DNA of 64,000 nt from Bdellovibrio bacteriovorus (GCF_001592745.1 NZ_LUKD01000001.1:999384-1063383), one strand, 5' to 3'. Shown: positions 26,562-36,780, counted from the first letter of the stretch. The notes: generated by a model not told the origin, from the sequence alone. Program-made: numbers and translations.

Positions 26562-27581
26562 ATGGAAAAACTTTATTCCCATAATATTCGCGACATCCTA
26601 AAGGTGGAGTTACACCGCCATCTGGACTGCTCAGTGCGTTGGAGTACACTCATCGAACTGGCCCCGCAGGTAGGGATTCCTTTAGCAAAGACGACTCAAG
26701 GTCAAAAAGATCAATTTCTTATCACAGGTCCCATGAAAGACCTGGGCTCGGTGCTAAACAAATTCCTGAATGCGCAAAAAGTATTAGCCAGTGAAGAAAT
26801 CCTGACTCGCATTGCATTTGAAGCCTGCGAAGACGCTTACAACGATGGCATACGACTTTTAGAGCTTCGTTATGCTCCCACATTTATCGCCGACGGCCAC
26901 AAATCTTTGACTTACGAAAAGATTCACAAGTCTTTGCATAAAGGCATCGAGATGGCTCGCAAGAAATATCCCATGGCCATCGGACTTATTTGTATTATTC
27001 AAAGGATCAAACCTTATGAAGTGGCCGAAGAAGTCGTAGATTTCGCGATTGACCACAAAGACAGTTTCTTGGCTTTGGATCTTGCCGACAATGAAGAAGG
27101 ATTTGATCCAAAAATTTTTGCTCCGCTTTTTCAAAAAGCAAAAAAGGCCGGACTGCATATCACGGTTCATTCTGGAGAGGCGCCAAATTCTGCCAGTTGG
27201 GTTCGGGACAGTATTGAGATCTTAGGAGCCGAACGCATCGGTCACGGGATTCAGATCATTAACAATCCCGACGTGCTGAACTTCGTTCGCGACCGCAAGA
27301 TTCCTTTGGAAGTTTGCCCAATCAGTAACTACCTGACCCAGAGTTTTAAAACCTACGAAGAGCATCCGATTCGCAAACTGATGGAGCAAGGAATTCTCGT
27401 AACCATCAATTCGGATGATCCCGGTGTTTTTGCAACCCAGCTAAGTGACGACTATGAAGTTCTTCATCGTGTTCATGGGTTCAGCAAAGAAGATTTCAAA
27501 CGCTGCAATCAAGTTTCTTTTGATGCCAGTTTCTTTCCTGAAGCCGAAAAAAATCGCTTTATGTCGGAGTTCTTTGGATGA
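26562..27581 (+). CDS. add: Adenosine deaminase
   Basis: 339 residues. Zinc and catalytic motifs are in order: ELHRHLDCSVR (metal His pair), LDLADNEEG, VHSGEAPN (catalytic Glu), RIGHGI, and INSDDPGVF (metal Asp). It turns adenosine into inosine, which suits purine salvage from prey nucleosides. Its stop overlaps the start of the next gene (ATGA). Confidence 0.93.
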   Translation: MEKLYSHNIRDILKVELHRHLDCSVRWSTLIELAPQVGIPLAKTTQGQKDQFLITGPMKDLGSVLNKFLNAQKVLASEEILTRIAFEACEDAYNDGIRLLELRYAPTFIADGHKSLTYEKIHKSLHKGIEMARKKYPMAIGLICIIQRIKPYEVAEEVVDFAIDHKDSFLALDLADNEEGFDPKIFAPLFQKAKKAGLHITVHSGEAPNSASWVRDSIEILGAERIGHGIQIINNPDVLNFVRDRKIPLEVCPISNYLTQSFKTYEEHPIRKLMEQGILVTINSDDPGVFATQLSDDYEVLHRVHGFSKEDFKRCNQVSFDASFFPEAEKNRFMSEFFG

Positions 27582-28168
27582 ACGAAAAGTTAAAAGAAGA
27601 ACTTCTGCACCTGATCCGCGAAGACGAAGCCACCCGCGAAGTCCTGGCCAGCACAGGCGAGTTGTTTCACGGTTATCATCCCGCCATGGAAAAAGTGCAT
27701 CTGCGTAACGCCGATAAACTGAAAAAACTGATCGAAGACAATAAAGGTTTTCCCACTATAGATCAGGTCGGTGAAGATGCCTGTGTCGCCGCTTTAAGAA
27801 TTGTCCTGCATGCGATCAGCTTGCCTGAATTTATGCGCGCCCAAGAACAGGTCTTAGTCGATCTTGCTAAGCAAAACAAGGTGCCCAAATCTTATGTCGC
27901 GATTCTTGTGGATCGCATTCGTTTTTATGAGGGCCGTAAACAAGTCTATGCCACCAATGCTGACTGGGACGAAAACGGAATTCTGCGAATCACTGAAGTG
28001 GAAGATCCAGATAAATTAAATCAACGCCGACATCAAATGGGACTTCCGCCATTGGAAAGTTTGGTTGTGACACCTCGGGACGGAGAATACCATCCGCCCG
28101 ACCCTGCTAAGCGCCATCAAGAGTTTCTGGAATGGACGCGCAAAACAGGTTGGCGCTCTCTAACCTAG
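27578..28168 (+). CDS. DUF6624-like protein
   Basis: 196 residues, soluble, no signal peptide. The middle (about 45-85) is helical with HLRNADKLKKLIEDNKGFPT. The C-terminal part has the family's LVDRIRFYEGRKQVYAT and NQRRHQMGLPPLESL segments. These match my recollection of the DUF6624 family; function unknown. Coupled to add by a 4-nt overlap, which hints at a shared role but does not show it. Confidence 0.65.
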   Translation: MNEKLKEELLHLIREDEATREVLASTGELFHGYHPAMEKVHLRNADKLKKLIEDNKGFPTIDQVGEDACVAALRIVLHAISLPEFMRAQEQVLVDLAKQNKVPKSYVAILVDRIRFYEGRKQVYATNADWDENGILRITEVEDPDKLNQRRHQMGLPPLESLVVTPRDGEYHPPDPAKRHQEFLEWTRKTGWRSLT

Positions 28169-28236
28169 GAGGAGGCTCAGCCTGTCATCCTACTTCCAAG
28201 TTGACTAACAAAGCTCTGGCCTGATTATCTCTATCT

Positions 28237-29517
28237 ATGGAAACACAATACTTATCAGGCTTTGGTAATCACTTTTCGTCAGAAGCTCGTCCCGGCGCGC
28301 TTCCTTTAGAACAAAACTCTCCGCAAGTCGCTCCATTAGGGCTTTATCCAGAGCAACTCAGTGGTTCCGCCTTCACAGCTCCTCGTCATCACAACATGTA
28401 TACTTGGCTTTATCGCATTCGCCCTTCCGTGATGCACAAGGCGTTTAAGCCGCTTAAAGAGCTAACACAAAAAACATTTTTTAAACCTCAGCATATCAAT
28501 CCCAATCAAATGCGCTGGAATGCCACAAACGACACGGCTGGAAATTTCATTGAAGGCATTCGCACTGTGTGCGGCAATGGCTCTGCTTACGAACAACGCG
28601 GCCTTCATGTTCATCTTTATTCCTTCAATCAAGAGATGGGGAATAAGTACTTCATGAACGCCGATGGCGATTTTCTTTTCGTACCGCAAGCCGGTTCCGT
28701 ACAAATCAAAACAGAATTAGGAATTATTGAAGCCGAGCCAGGAGAAATCGTTCTAGTTCCTCGCGGAATGAAGATGCAAGTGAATCCGTTAAAGGGAGGA
28801 AACTGCAAAGGCTATATCGGTGAAAACTTCGGCGCACCCTTCCGTCTTCCCGAGTTAGGACCTATCGGCGCCAATGGCTTGGCACACCGTCGTCATTTCC
28901 TAACACCGGTCGCGGCATTTGAAGACAAAGAAGGTTCTTTTGAATTGATCGGAAAATTCAACAACGACTTGTGGGCGGCGGAGATGGGACATTCTCCTTT
29001 AGACGTCGTTGCATGGCACGGAAACTATGTTCCTTTCAAATATGATCTTCGTAAATTCAACACGGTGAATACGGTCAGTTACGATCATCCAGATCCTTCC
29101 ATCTTCACTGTGCTTACGTCAGCAAGTGATACACCAGGAACAGCGAATGTGGACTTTGCGATCTTCCCGCCACGCTGGATGGTCGCAGAACACACCTTCC
29201 GTCCGCCTTACTTCCACAGAAACTGCATGAGCGAATACATGGGTTTAATCTATGGTGAGTACGACGCAAAAACGGCAGGAGGATTTGTCCCGGGCGGTGG
29301 AAGTTTGCACAACTTCTATTCTGCACACGGACCTGACGTGGATGCTTTTGAAAAAGCGAGCAAGGTCGATCTTAAACCTCACAAGATCGTCGATACGATG
29401 GCCTTTATGTTTGAATCGCGCGCACCGTACATGGTGACAGACTTCGCGATGGGTAAAGGTTTCATTCAAGAAGACTACCAAGACTGCTGGCAAAGTTTTA
29501 AAAAGAATTTTAAGTAA
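28237..29517 (+). CDS. hmgA: Homogentisate 1,2-dioxygenase
   Basis: 426 residues, full length for the family. It opens YLSGFGNHFSSEA. The iron ligands are expected in the segment PPYFHRNCMSEYMGLIYG (His, Glu) and in the following HNFYSAHGPD. It cleaves the ring of homogentisate, from tyrosine breakdown, to maleylacetoacetate. The maleylacetoacetate isomerase and fumarylacetoacetase genes that usually sit beside it are not in the window. Confidence 0.95.
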   Translation: METQYLSGFGNHFSSEARPGALPLEQNSPQVAPLGLYPEQLSGSAFTAPRHHNMYTWLYRIRPSVMHKAFKPLKELTQKTFFKPQHINPNQMRWNATNDTAGNFIEGIRTVCGNGSAYEQRGLHVHLYSFNQEMGNKYFMNADGDFLFVPQAGSVQIKTELGIIEAEPGEIVLVPRGMKMQVNPLKGGNCKGYIGENFGAPFRLPELGPIGANGLAHRRHFLTPVAAFEDKEGSFELIGKFNNDLWAAEMGHSPLDVVAWHGNYVPFKYDLRKFNTVNTVSYDHPDPSIFTVLTSASDTPGTANVDFAIFPPRWMVAEHTFRPPYFHRNCMSEYMGLIYGEYDAKTAGGFVPGGGSLHNFYSAHGPDVDAFEKASKVDLKPHKIVDTMAFMFESRAPYMVTDFAMGKGFIQEDYQDCWQSFKKNFK

Positions 29518-29672
29518 TATTAAGCCGCGGCAACCTTGAAACATCGGGTTGCCGCCAAGTCCTCTCAGAGATCGAATTACCATCCATCCCACTTTGATGT
29601 TTCGTTCTAAGACACGCAATAACCAGAAAAACTTAATAATACGTCTTAAGTAGCCGATAAGTTTCATATCTT

Positions 29673-32600
29673 ATGAACTTCTGTACGTTCTTGTTTTTCA
29701 TAGTTGGCTTTGTGCTGGCCACATCTAATCACGCACAGGCTTCGCCGAATGCGTTGACATACCAGGGTCGCATCCTGAATGTGAATGGCCAACCTTTAGA
29801 ACATAACAATGTCAGCTTCCTCTTTGAAATCACGAGTCCCAATGGAAATTGTGTTATCTATCGCGAACAAAAAGATGGCGTGAGCCTGCTGAACTCTCGC
29901 GGTGTCTTTGATGTCCCGATTGGATCAGGCAACAAACTCTTTCCGACGGACCCTCTTTTTACACTTCTAGACTCGTTCAATAATTCTCAAGCTCAAAACT
30001 GTTATGGCGGAGGAGCACCTTATGTTCCCAGCGCCGGGGACATCCGTCTTTTGAAAGTTCAGTTTCATGATGGCTCCGGATGGAGAGTGATTTCGCCTTC
30101 CAATGAAATTCGCACCGTTCCCTATGCGGCTTACGCACGTTCAGCAGAAAAGCTTGGAACAAAAACAGAGAATGACTTCGTCGTAAAGACTGGAGTTCCT
30201 ACTTGTGCCGCCAATGAATTTTTGAAATGGAATGGTTCTGCACTTATCTGTGCGCCTGTCAGCGGAGCAAGCGGTGGAACGGTGACAACAGTGACGTCCA
30301 CCAACTCTTATGTAACGATTGTTAATAACACCTCAACTCCCCAAGTGACCTTAAATGTTGGCACGACTGCCGGGACAGTTGCCGCGGGCGACGACGCTCG
30401 CCTTAGCGATTCCCGCGTTCCCAAAGGGGCCGCCGGTGGAGATTTGAGCGGCACTTACCCAAACCCTTCTGTCGCAAGAATTCAAAATACACCCATTGCA
30501 AATACGACACCGACTTCAAATCAGTTTTTGAAATTTGACGGCACTCAATGGACCGGTGCCGGTATCAACATCAGCGATGTGACAAATTTAAATTCGACTT
30601 TGAATAATTATCTTTTGAAATCCACTTTCGACGGATATGTCACTTCGGCGGGCTGCTTGCCTCATCAGACCATGTACTGGAGTGCCGTGCTAGGATTTCA
30701 GTGCCAGTCCATCAATGTTTCGGTTGATGGCGATGTCAGCGGGACGATAGGTTCCGTCTCTGTAAATAGAATCAAAGGCGTTGATGTCGATACGACGGGT
30801 TTAACTTCAGGCCAAGTTCTAAAATACGACGGCACAAAATGGGCACCCGCAGCCGATAATAACGGCGGTGGCACAGTCACCAATATCTCTACCGGAACCG
30901 GGCTTAGCGGTGGACCGATTACAGGAACGGGAACAATATCTCTTACGAATACCGCCGTCACAGCAGGTTCATACACTCGCGCAAATATCACTGTGGATGC
31001 TCAAGGGCGCTTAACGGCGGCCAGCAATGGTTCGTCCATCAATCTTGCGACGGAAGTCACAGGCACTTTACCCATTGCAAATGGTGGAACGGGACAGACT
31101 TCGACTTTGGCCGCTTTTAATGCGCTTTCCCCTCTGACTGCGAAAGGTGATATTCTTGTTCGCAACGACACCAACAACTCTCGCCTTCCTGTGGGCGCTA
31201 ACGGACAAATACTTTCTGCCAATTCCGCAGCGGCTTCCGGTCTGGAGTGGATCACCCCTGCTTATGGCACGGTAACCAATGTCAGCGGGACAGCTCCTAT
31301 TTCCGTAGCCACCGGAACAAGCACACCCGTGATCTCAATCAGTGATGCAACGACCGCCGCCAAAGGGGCCGTTCGAGTGGGTGCTGGTATTGCTGTTTCT
31401 TCAGGTACCATCAGCGCGGATCCCGCCAACTTTCCTTCAACAGTTCCCGTCACAAAGGGTGGTACAGGGACGGGCACTTTCACAGCCAACAGATTGATCG
31501 CTTCTGATGGAACTGGTTCCTCGCTTTCGACTTTCAACTGTGCTGTTGGGCAATTGGTTTCTTTCGACGCCACGGGCATGATGACTTGTTCCGCTTTCAC
31601 TACGGGGTCGATTTTTATTAATGCCGGAAATTCTTTTTCTGCCGACGCCATCCTCGGAACTAATGATGGCTTTGCATTGAATCTAGAAACTAACAATCAA
31701 ACGAGAGTGACCGTGTCTGCCGATGGTAACGTGGGAATTGGCACCACCACTCCTCACACTTCGGCTCTTTTAGAAATTTCTTCTGCAGCAAAGGGCTTTC
31801 TTCCCCCACGTATGACTCGTGCGCAACGAAACGCTATTACGGGAGCTCCTCAAGGATTGGTTATTTATAATACCGACGACAACACCGTCGACTACTACAA
31901 TGGCGCCAACTGGTTTTCTTTAAATGGATCACCGAAGTATATGAAACGGGGCATGGCGGGTTATCAAACTGTTGATCAAAACTCTATTGTCGCTTTCTCT
32001 TTAACCACGGCAAATAACGGAATGACCACCACAAGTAACGGGATCAATCTTAAAGCCGGAGTCACTTATCGTCTTGAAGCTTCTTTAAATACGTATCAGA
32101 GCGATGGAAATGGATACCTCGGCTATGTGTTTTACAATGGCACCACCACCTTTGGTGCCCCCGCTTACACAGATGAACCCGACTCAGTGGGTGCGTACGG
32201 CTTTAAGTCCACTCTTCTTGAAATCTACACTCCGGCGACGGATCAGACAGTTTACGTTCGTATCAGCGACGACAATATCGGCGCCGGCCAAGTCACTCCA
32301 AACTACAACACGTACTTTATGGCGACCGAGCTTGTTCCTTCAGGTCCCGGCGGTGGCGGAGCCGACAATCTTGGAAATCACGCCGCCACCCAGAATATCA
32401 ACTTGGGTTCGCACTGGGTGTCAGGGGATGGAACTTCTAATGGGCTTCGCGTGGATAATTCAGGTAATGTCGGTGTGAAAACCGCTTCACCATCGGCCGC
32501 TTTGGAAGTTACCGGAGACGTCAAAATTTCTGGCCAAATCGTCAACAATGCTTGGACGGACATAACCGCTTTCACAAATTCGTGGGCCGCCTATTATCCC

Positions 32601-32882
32601 ATCGCAGGCGTTGCAGCTCCGGGCTATCGCAAAGGAAAAGACGCTCGAGTTTATCTTCGCGGATGTATGGCTCCTGGAACCTGGGGAAACGCGGCCTTCA
32701 CATTTCCAGTTGGATTCAGGCCGACGACGAATATGACGCTAAATCTGACGGCTTATTCTGGCACGGCAGGAACGGCGGTGGCCGTTTATGCTTGGATCTA
32801 CACGGATGGAACTTTTAGACCTTGGATAGCAAACACAGCCACCTGGCTATGTCTGGATGGAACTAGTTTCCCAACGGATTAG
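29673..32882 (+). CDS. Mosaic trimeric fibre / tail-fibre-like adhesin
   Basis: 1069 residues. Signal peptide (about 1-23), then an N-terminal domain (24-155) opening PNALTYQGRILNVNGQPL. A long Gly/Thr/Ser-rich shaft (about 160-690) follows, with repeats such as GDLSGTYPNPSVARI, TLPIANGGTGQTS and VPVTKGGTGTGTF. Next are VGIGTTTPHTSALLEIS (about 687), a jelly-roll-like domain resembling C1q/TNF (755-883), a second VGVKTASPSAALEV linker, and a phage tail-fibre-like tip (about 957-1069: GYRKGKDARVYLRG, FPVGFRPTTN, WLCLDGTSF). This is the plan of the mosaic adhesive trimer fibres by which Bdellovibrio recognises prey. The monocistronic setting and the tip suggest a prey-surface ligand. Confidence 0.82.
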   Translation: MNFCTFLFFIVGFVLATSNHAQASPNALTYQGRILNVNGQPLEHNNVSFLFEITSPNGNCVIYREQKDGVSLLNSRGVFDVPIGSGNKLFPTDPLFTLLDSFNNSQAQNCYGGGAPYVPSAGDIRLLKVQFHDGSGWRVISPSNEIRTVPYAAYARSAEKLGTKTENDFVVKTGVPTCAANEFLKWNGSALICAPVSGASGGTVTTVTSTNSYVTIVNNTSTPQVTLNVGTTAGTVAAGDDARLSDSRVPKGAAGGDLSGTYPNPSVARIQNTPIANTTPTSNQFLKFDGTQWTGAGINISDVTNLNSTLNNYLLKSTFDGYVTSAGCLPHQTMYWSAVLGFQCQSINVSVDGDVSGTIGSVSVNRIKGVDVDTTGLTSGQVLKYDGTKWAPAADNNGGGTVTNISTGTGLSGGPITGTGTISLTNTAVTAGSYTRANITVDAQGRLTAASNGSSINLATEVTGTLPIANGGTGQTSTLAAFNALSPLTAKGDILVRNDTNNSRLPVGANGQILSANSAAASGLEWITPAYGTVTNVSGTAPISVATGTSTPVISISDATTAAKGAVRVGAGIAVSSGTISADPANFPSTVPVTKGGTGTGTFTANRLIASDGTGSSLSTFNCAVGQLVSFDATGMMTCSAFTTGSIFINAGNSFSADAILGTNDGFALNLETNNQTRVTVSADGNVGIGTTTPHTSALLEISSAAKGFLPPRMTRAQRNAITGAPQGLVIYNTDDNTVDYYNGANWFSLNGSPKYMKRGMAGYQTVDQNSIVAFSLTTANNGMTTTSNGINLKAGVTYRLEASLNTYQSDGNGYLGYVFYNGTTTFGAPAYTDEPDSVGAYGFKSTLLEIYTPATDQTVYVRISDDNIGAGQVTPNYNTYFMATELVPSGPGGGGADNLGNHAATQNINLGSHWVSGDGTSNGLRVDNSGNVGVKTASPSAALEVTGDVKISGQIVNNAWTDITAFTNSWAAYYPIAGVAAPGYRKGKDARVYLRGCMAPGTWGNAAFTFPVGFRPTTNMTLNLTAYSGTAGTAVAVYAWIYTDGTFRPWIANTATWLCLDGTSFPTD

Positions 32883-32886
32883 TATT

Positions 32887-34512
32887 TCACTGCAAAAGTT
32901 CTGGCTGACGTGATTGATGACCCAAAGGTTCTTCCGAGAGCCAAGACTGAATCACTGCGACCAATTCTTGCCGACGTGTCGGCTTTGTTAAAACGGCATC
33001 GAAGCCCGCTTTAATACATCTCATGGTTTCTTCTCTCATCGCGTGAGCCGTAAGCGCAACGATAGGCCCCTCATAACCGAGCTTACGAATGCGTTGCACA
33101 GCCTCATACCCATCCATTAAAGGCATTTGTATATCCATGAGGATTAAATCCACGTGAGACTCACAAACTGTCTCTAAGGCTTCAACACCACTTCCCGCTT
33201 GAAGCAGTCGAACTTTATGAGGACGAAGATAACGATCAATAAGAAGTCTGTTATCACTGACATCGTCGACAATCAGGATGACCTTATCTTCTAACGAGTG
33301 AGAAGCTATATCCGAATGCGACACCACAGGTGTTCGTACTTGGGGCGCTCCCTCAACTGTATCCAAAACAAGAGTGATTTCAAAAACAGAACCGACCTGA
33401 ACTTCAGAAGAAATCAGCTTTAAGTCCCCGCCCAGCTTTTGCGCGAGCTGCTGAGAAATCACCAAACCTAAACCCGTCCCACCGAAGCGTCTGGCAGTTG
33501 AAACGTCGGCTTGAGCAAAAGGTTTAAAGAGCTTTTGAACTTCATCCACTGTCAAACCCGCACCCGTATCCCGCACGGTAAAAGTCACACGACGAGCTTC
33601 ACAGGATTCGCGTTCCAAGATCGCGTCTTCAACACGAACTTGAACATCGACTTGTCCCTTGGTGGTGAATTTAATAGCGTTACCAATAACGTTAAAAAGA
33701 ATCTGCTTAATTCGCAAAGGATCGGAAACAAAGGTCAGATTTCTATCGCAGGACTGAATCTTTAGCGAAATACCTTTTTCAGTCGCACGAAATCCCAAAC
33801 TTGCTTCGACATCTTTTAAAAGATCCTTCAAAGAAAATTCTTTCTTTTCAAATTCCAGTCTCTGCGCTTCGATCTTTGTAAGATCTAAAATATCGTCGAT
33901 AAGGCGCAGCAAAAGCTCTCCATTTCGTCGGATGACTGCCAGAAATTCATTTCTTTCAGAGTCACTCAACTTATCTTGAGACAGAATGTCGGCAAATCCT
34001 AAAACCGCCCCTAAGGGTGTGCGAATCTCGTGAGAGATATTGGCTAAGAAATGGCTTTTAGCTACGTTGGCCTCTTCAGCTTTCTTCTTAAGAAACTCCA
34101 TCTCTTGAACTTGTTTATTCAAAAGACGGCGTTGCTGATCCAAAAGTACAAATGTGCGAACTTTACTGCGGACTGCATGAGGATCTAAAGGTTTGAATAA
34201 AAAATCCACCGCGCCCGTATCATATCCTTCAAAAAGAACAGAGCGGTCTTGTTGACGCGAGGTCATCAAAATCATCGGAAGATGACGGGTCTTTTTCAAA
34301 GCCCGAACCAGCCGCGCGAGTTCAAATCCGCTCATCCCTGGCATTTGCACGTCCATAAGCGCCAAGGCGAAGTCGTGGTTCATCAATAGCGACAGTGCTT
34401 CCTCCGCACTTTTCGCTGAAAGAACTTGAATATCTTCGCCTGAAATCAGGTGAGACAGAAATAAAATGTTCTCATGATGATCGTCCACGATGAGTAGCTT
34501 GGTTTTCTCCAT
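32887..34512 (-). CDS. Hybrid sensor histidine kinase, REC-HisKA-HATPase-REC
   Basis: 541 residues from the ATG opening MEKTKLLIVDDHHEN; AGGGG lies 11 nt upstream and the family starts here. An N-terminal receiver (phospho-Asp in LALMDVQMPGMSG, Lys in LFKPLD) is followed by a coiled coil (LNKQVQEMEFLKKKAEEAN), a HisKA domain with FLANISHEIRTPLGAVLG, and an ATPase with NVIGNAIKFT, DTGAGL and GGTGLGLVIS. A C-terminal receiver ends the chain (LILMDIQMPLMDG, LTKPT). No membrane segment, so a cytoplasmic relay kinase. Signal unknown. Confidence 0.93.
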   Translation of the reverse strand: MEKTKLLIVDDHHENILFLSHLISGEDIQVLSAKSAEEALSLLMNHDFALALMDVQMPGMSGFELARLVRALKKTRHLPMILMTSRQQDRSVLFEGYDTGAVDFLFKPLDPHAVRSKVRTFVLLDQQRRLLNKQVQEMEFLKKKAEEANVAKSHFLANISHEIRTPLGAVLGFADILSQDKLSDSERNEFLAVIRRNGELLLRLIDDILDLTKIEAQRLEFEKKEFSLKDLLKDVEASLGFRATEKGISLKIQSCDRNLTFVSDPLRIKQILFNVIGNAIKFTTKGQVDVQVRVEDAILERESCEARRVTFTVRDTGAGLTVDEVQKLFKPFAQADVSTARRFGGTGLGLVISQQLAQKLGGDLKLISSEVQVGSVFEITLVLDTVEGAPQVRTPVVSHSDIASHSLEDKVILIVDDVSDNRLLIDRYLRPHKVRLLQAGSGVEALETVCESHVDLILMDIQMPLMDGYEAVQRIRKLGYEGPIVALTAHAMREETMRCIKAGFDAVLTKPTRRQELVAVIQSWLSEEPLGHQSRQPELLQ

Positions 34513-34898
34513 GCAACTTTTCCCCTGATTCGATGAATGGTGATCCCGCGGACGTGCTATTGAAAATGATCTCATTCTTTTAATATCGAATCTTGGTAAA
34601 GGACTTAACACAACCTATTTAGAATATCCAAAGCAAACAACATAGCGTGTGCTCCTCGCGAACAAGTTCCGGTAAAAAGATTTCTGGAAATTTTATGATA
34701 CAGTTAAGATTCGCTCTGTATTCGAAACTAATCGAAGCCCAACCAAGTGCGTTCGCGTACATGGCCCATATTTTTTGTGAAATTACACCGTTACCATTTT
34801 ACAATTTAAACAGGATTTATCAGCCAAACACTTTGTATAAATCCAGAAGCAAAGCTTTCTTGAAGGACCGACTTCTTCGCCATGATAGCCTTGTTCCT
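34513..34898. other. Intergenic region upstream of yihY-like gene
   Basis: 386 nt between the divergent kinase and YihY-family genes. The plus-strand frame stays open back to 34647, but that extension (84 residues) is not hydrophobic and does not look like the family, so it is left as non-coding. No RNA gene or clear promoter was identified. Confidence 0.35.
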
Positions 34899-35783
34899 AT
34901 GAAAATGAAGATGATGCCATTCATTCATCGGCTGCACAGCGATCGTTTTTTAGATAAGCTCGGGAACGATAAGATCTTAGATCTTGCAGCGGCCCTTTCT
35001 TATTACACAGCCCTTTCCTTGGCGCCTCTGCTTATATTAATGATCACTTTCGTTTCTTTCCTAGGAATGGAATTTAAAACCGAGATGATCAGTGAAATCG
35101 AAAATCTTGTTGGCTCCCAAGCCAGTCAGGCCATCAAGGCTATCGCCATGAATGCTGACAAAACCCCTACGATCCGGGACTGGGCAGGATTAGTGGGTGT
35201 CATCACTTTGCTATTTTCTGCTGGCGCGATTTTTGGTCAATTGCGTGAGTCCTTGAATGTTATTTTTGAAGTAGCAAGTCCCGCGCAGGATCAACAAGAC
35301 GAAGGAATTTTAAAAAGTTCCTGGGCCTTTATTAAGAAAAAAATATTCAGCATGGGAATGGTGCTGGCCTTCGTTTTTATTTCGATGGTGTCTTTGGTGA
35401 TTTCATCAATCATCTCGCTAGTTCTTAGTGGTGCCGCGGCTATTATCGGACAGATCGCCAACTTTCTGATCTCTTTGTTAATCTTCACTTTGCTTTTTGC
35501 GGCTATCTATTACTTTTTACCGCAAAAGAAAATGCGGCCGGCGGAAACTTTAACAGGTGGCTTGATCACTGCGATCTTATTTTCTATTGGTAAAACACTG
35601 ATCGGTCTTTATCTGGGACAAAGCGCTGTAGGTTCACTATACGGCGCCGCAGGATCTTTAATCGTATTACTAATGTGGGTCTATTACTCTTCGATTATCA
35701 TCTTCATCGGTGCTGAAATCGCCAATGAGATTCACAAAGTCGATGATGAAGAGGCTTCGACTTTGACAAAAACGCGCGGCTAA
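34899..35783 (+). CDS. YihY/RbgN-family membrane protein
   Basis: 294 residues from the ATG opening MKMKMMPFIHRL; two more in-frame ATGs follow within 15 nt and no strong ribosome binding site marks one. Six membrane helices. Conserved family features are DLAAALSYYTALSLAPLL, VGVITLLFSAGAIFGQLRESLN and GSLYGAAGSLIVLLMWVYYSS. The family was once called ribonuclease BN, but that activity was misassigned. Envelope role unknown. A polar C-terminal tail follows helix 6. Confidence 0.85.
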   Translation: MKMKMMPFIHRLHSDRFLDKLGNDKILDLAAALSYYTALSLAPLLILMITFVSFLGMEFKTEMISEIENLVGSQASQAIKAIAMNADKTPTIRDWAGLVGVITLLFSAGAIFGQLRESLNVIFEVASPAQDQQDEGILKSSWAFIKKKIFSMGMVLAFVFISMVSLVISSIISLVLSGAAAIIGQIANFLISLLIFTLLFAAIYYFLPQKKMRPAETLTGGLITAILFSIGKTLIGLYLGQSAVGSLYGAAGSLIVLLMWVYYSSIIIFIGAEIANEIHKVDDEEASTLTKTRG

Positions 35784-35818
35784 GAGAAATTTCAATCTCC
35801 AACCACCGCGAGGTTTTT

Positions 35819-36766
35819 ATGCGTGATTTCTATCCTTCAATTGAACCAAATAATTCTGGAATGCTGAAAGTATCCGACATTCACACTTTGTACTGGGAAG
35901 AGTGTGGAAATCCCCTGGGAAAACCTGTGGTGTTTTTGCATGGCGGACCAGGCGGTGGCGTGGCTCCAGATCACCGTCGTTTTTTCGATCCTAAAGCCTA
36001 TCGCATTATTCTTTTTGACCAACGTGGTTCTGGAAAATCCACTCCCTGTGCAGAGCTTCGAGAAAATAACACGTGGGAATTGATCAAAGATATCGAAACG
36101 ATTCGCTCCATGCTCAAAATCGACACGTGGGTTGTTTTCGGCGGCAGTTGGGGTTCAACGCTTGCTTTGACTTATGCGATTTCTCATCCTGAAAGAGTGA
36201 AGGCTTTGGTTTTGCGCGGAATCTTTTTGTGCCGTCCTTCAGAAATCAAGTGGTTCTATCAAGAAGGCGCCTCAGAAATTTTCCCTGACGTATGGGACGA
36301 GTACTTAAAACCCATTCCGGTGGCTGAACGTGGTGACATGGTGACGGCTTATTACAAACGACTGACTCATGAAAATTCAGAGGTGCGTTTGCAAGCGGCA
36401 AAAGCATGGAGCAAGTGGGAAGCGGCTACATCACGCCTGATCGTAGACCAAAACGCTATTGATGAATTCGATGATCCTGAATACGCGTTGAGCTTTGCAC
36501 GCATCGAGTGCCATTACTTCACCAATAATGCCTTCTTCTCGACGAACAATTGGATCTTAGAAAACATCGAAGCCATTCGCAAAATTCCTGCAGTGATTGT
36601 TCAAGGCCGCTATGATGTTGTCTGCCCGGCTCGCTCTGCGTGGGACCTCCATAAAGCTTGGCCGGAGGCAAAATTTACAATCATTCCTGACTCAGGTCAT
36701 GCGGCTGCAGAGCCTGGAACTCGCTCAGCTCTTATTGAAGCCACAGACAGCTTCAAACACCTGTAA
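35819..36766 (+). CDS. pip: Proline iminopeptidase
   Basis: 315 residues, S33 alpha/beta hydrolase. FLHGGPGGG (oxyanion hole), nucleophile in GGSWGSTLAL, LFDQRGSGKSTP, Asp in VQGRYDVVCP and His in SGHAAAEPG are all in place. It removes N-terminal proline from peptides in the cytoplasm and would complete the digestion of prey peptides produced by the prolyl oligopeptidase and the trypsins. Confidence 0.93.
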   Translation: MRDFYPSIEPNNSGMLKVSDIHTLYWEECGNPLGKPVVFLHGGPGGGVAPDHRRFFDPKAYRIILFDQRGSGKSTPCAELRENNTWELIKDIETIRSMLKIDTWVVFGGSWGSTLALTYAISHPERVKALVLRGIFLCRPSEIKWFYQEGASEIFPDVWDEYLKPIPVAERGDMVTAYYKRLTHENSEVRLQAAKAWSKWEAATSRLIVDQNAIDEFDDPEYALSFARIECHYFTNNAFFSTNNWILENIEAIRKIPAVIVQGRYDVVCPARSAWDLHKAWPEAKFTIIPDSGHAAAEPGTRSALIEATDSFKHL

Positions 36767-36780
36767 GAATTTCAGCTACC

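Noticed and set aside
27445-27708. Frame of 87 codons across the add / DUF6624 junction
   Set aside because: It lies in another frame over two well supported coupled genes and has no domain.
34647-34898. N-terminal extension of the YihY-like protein
   Set aside because: 84 non-conserved residues without a ribosome binding site; the family starts close to MKMKMMPF.
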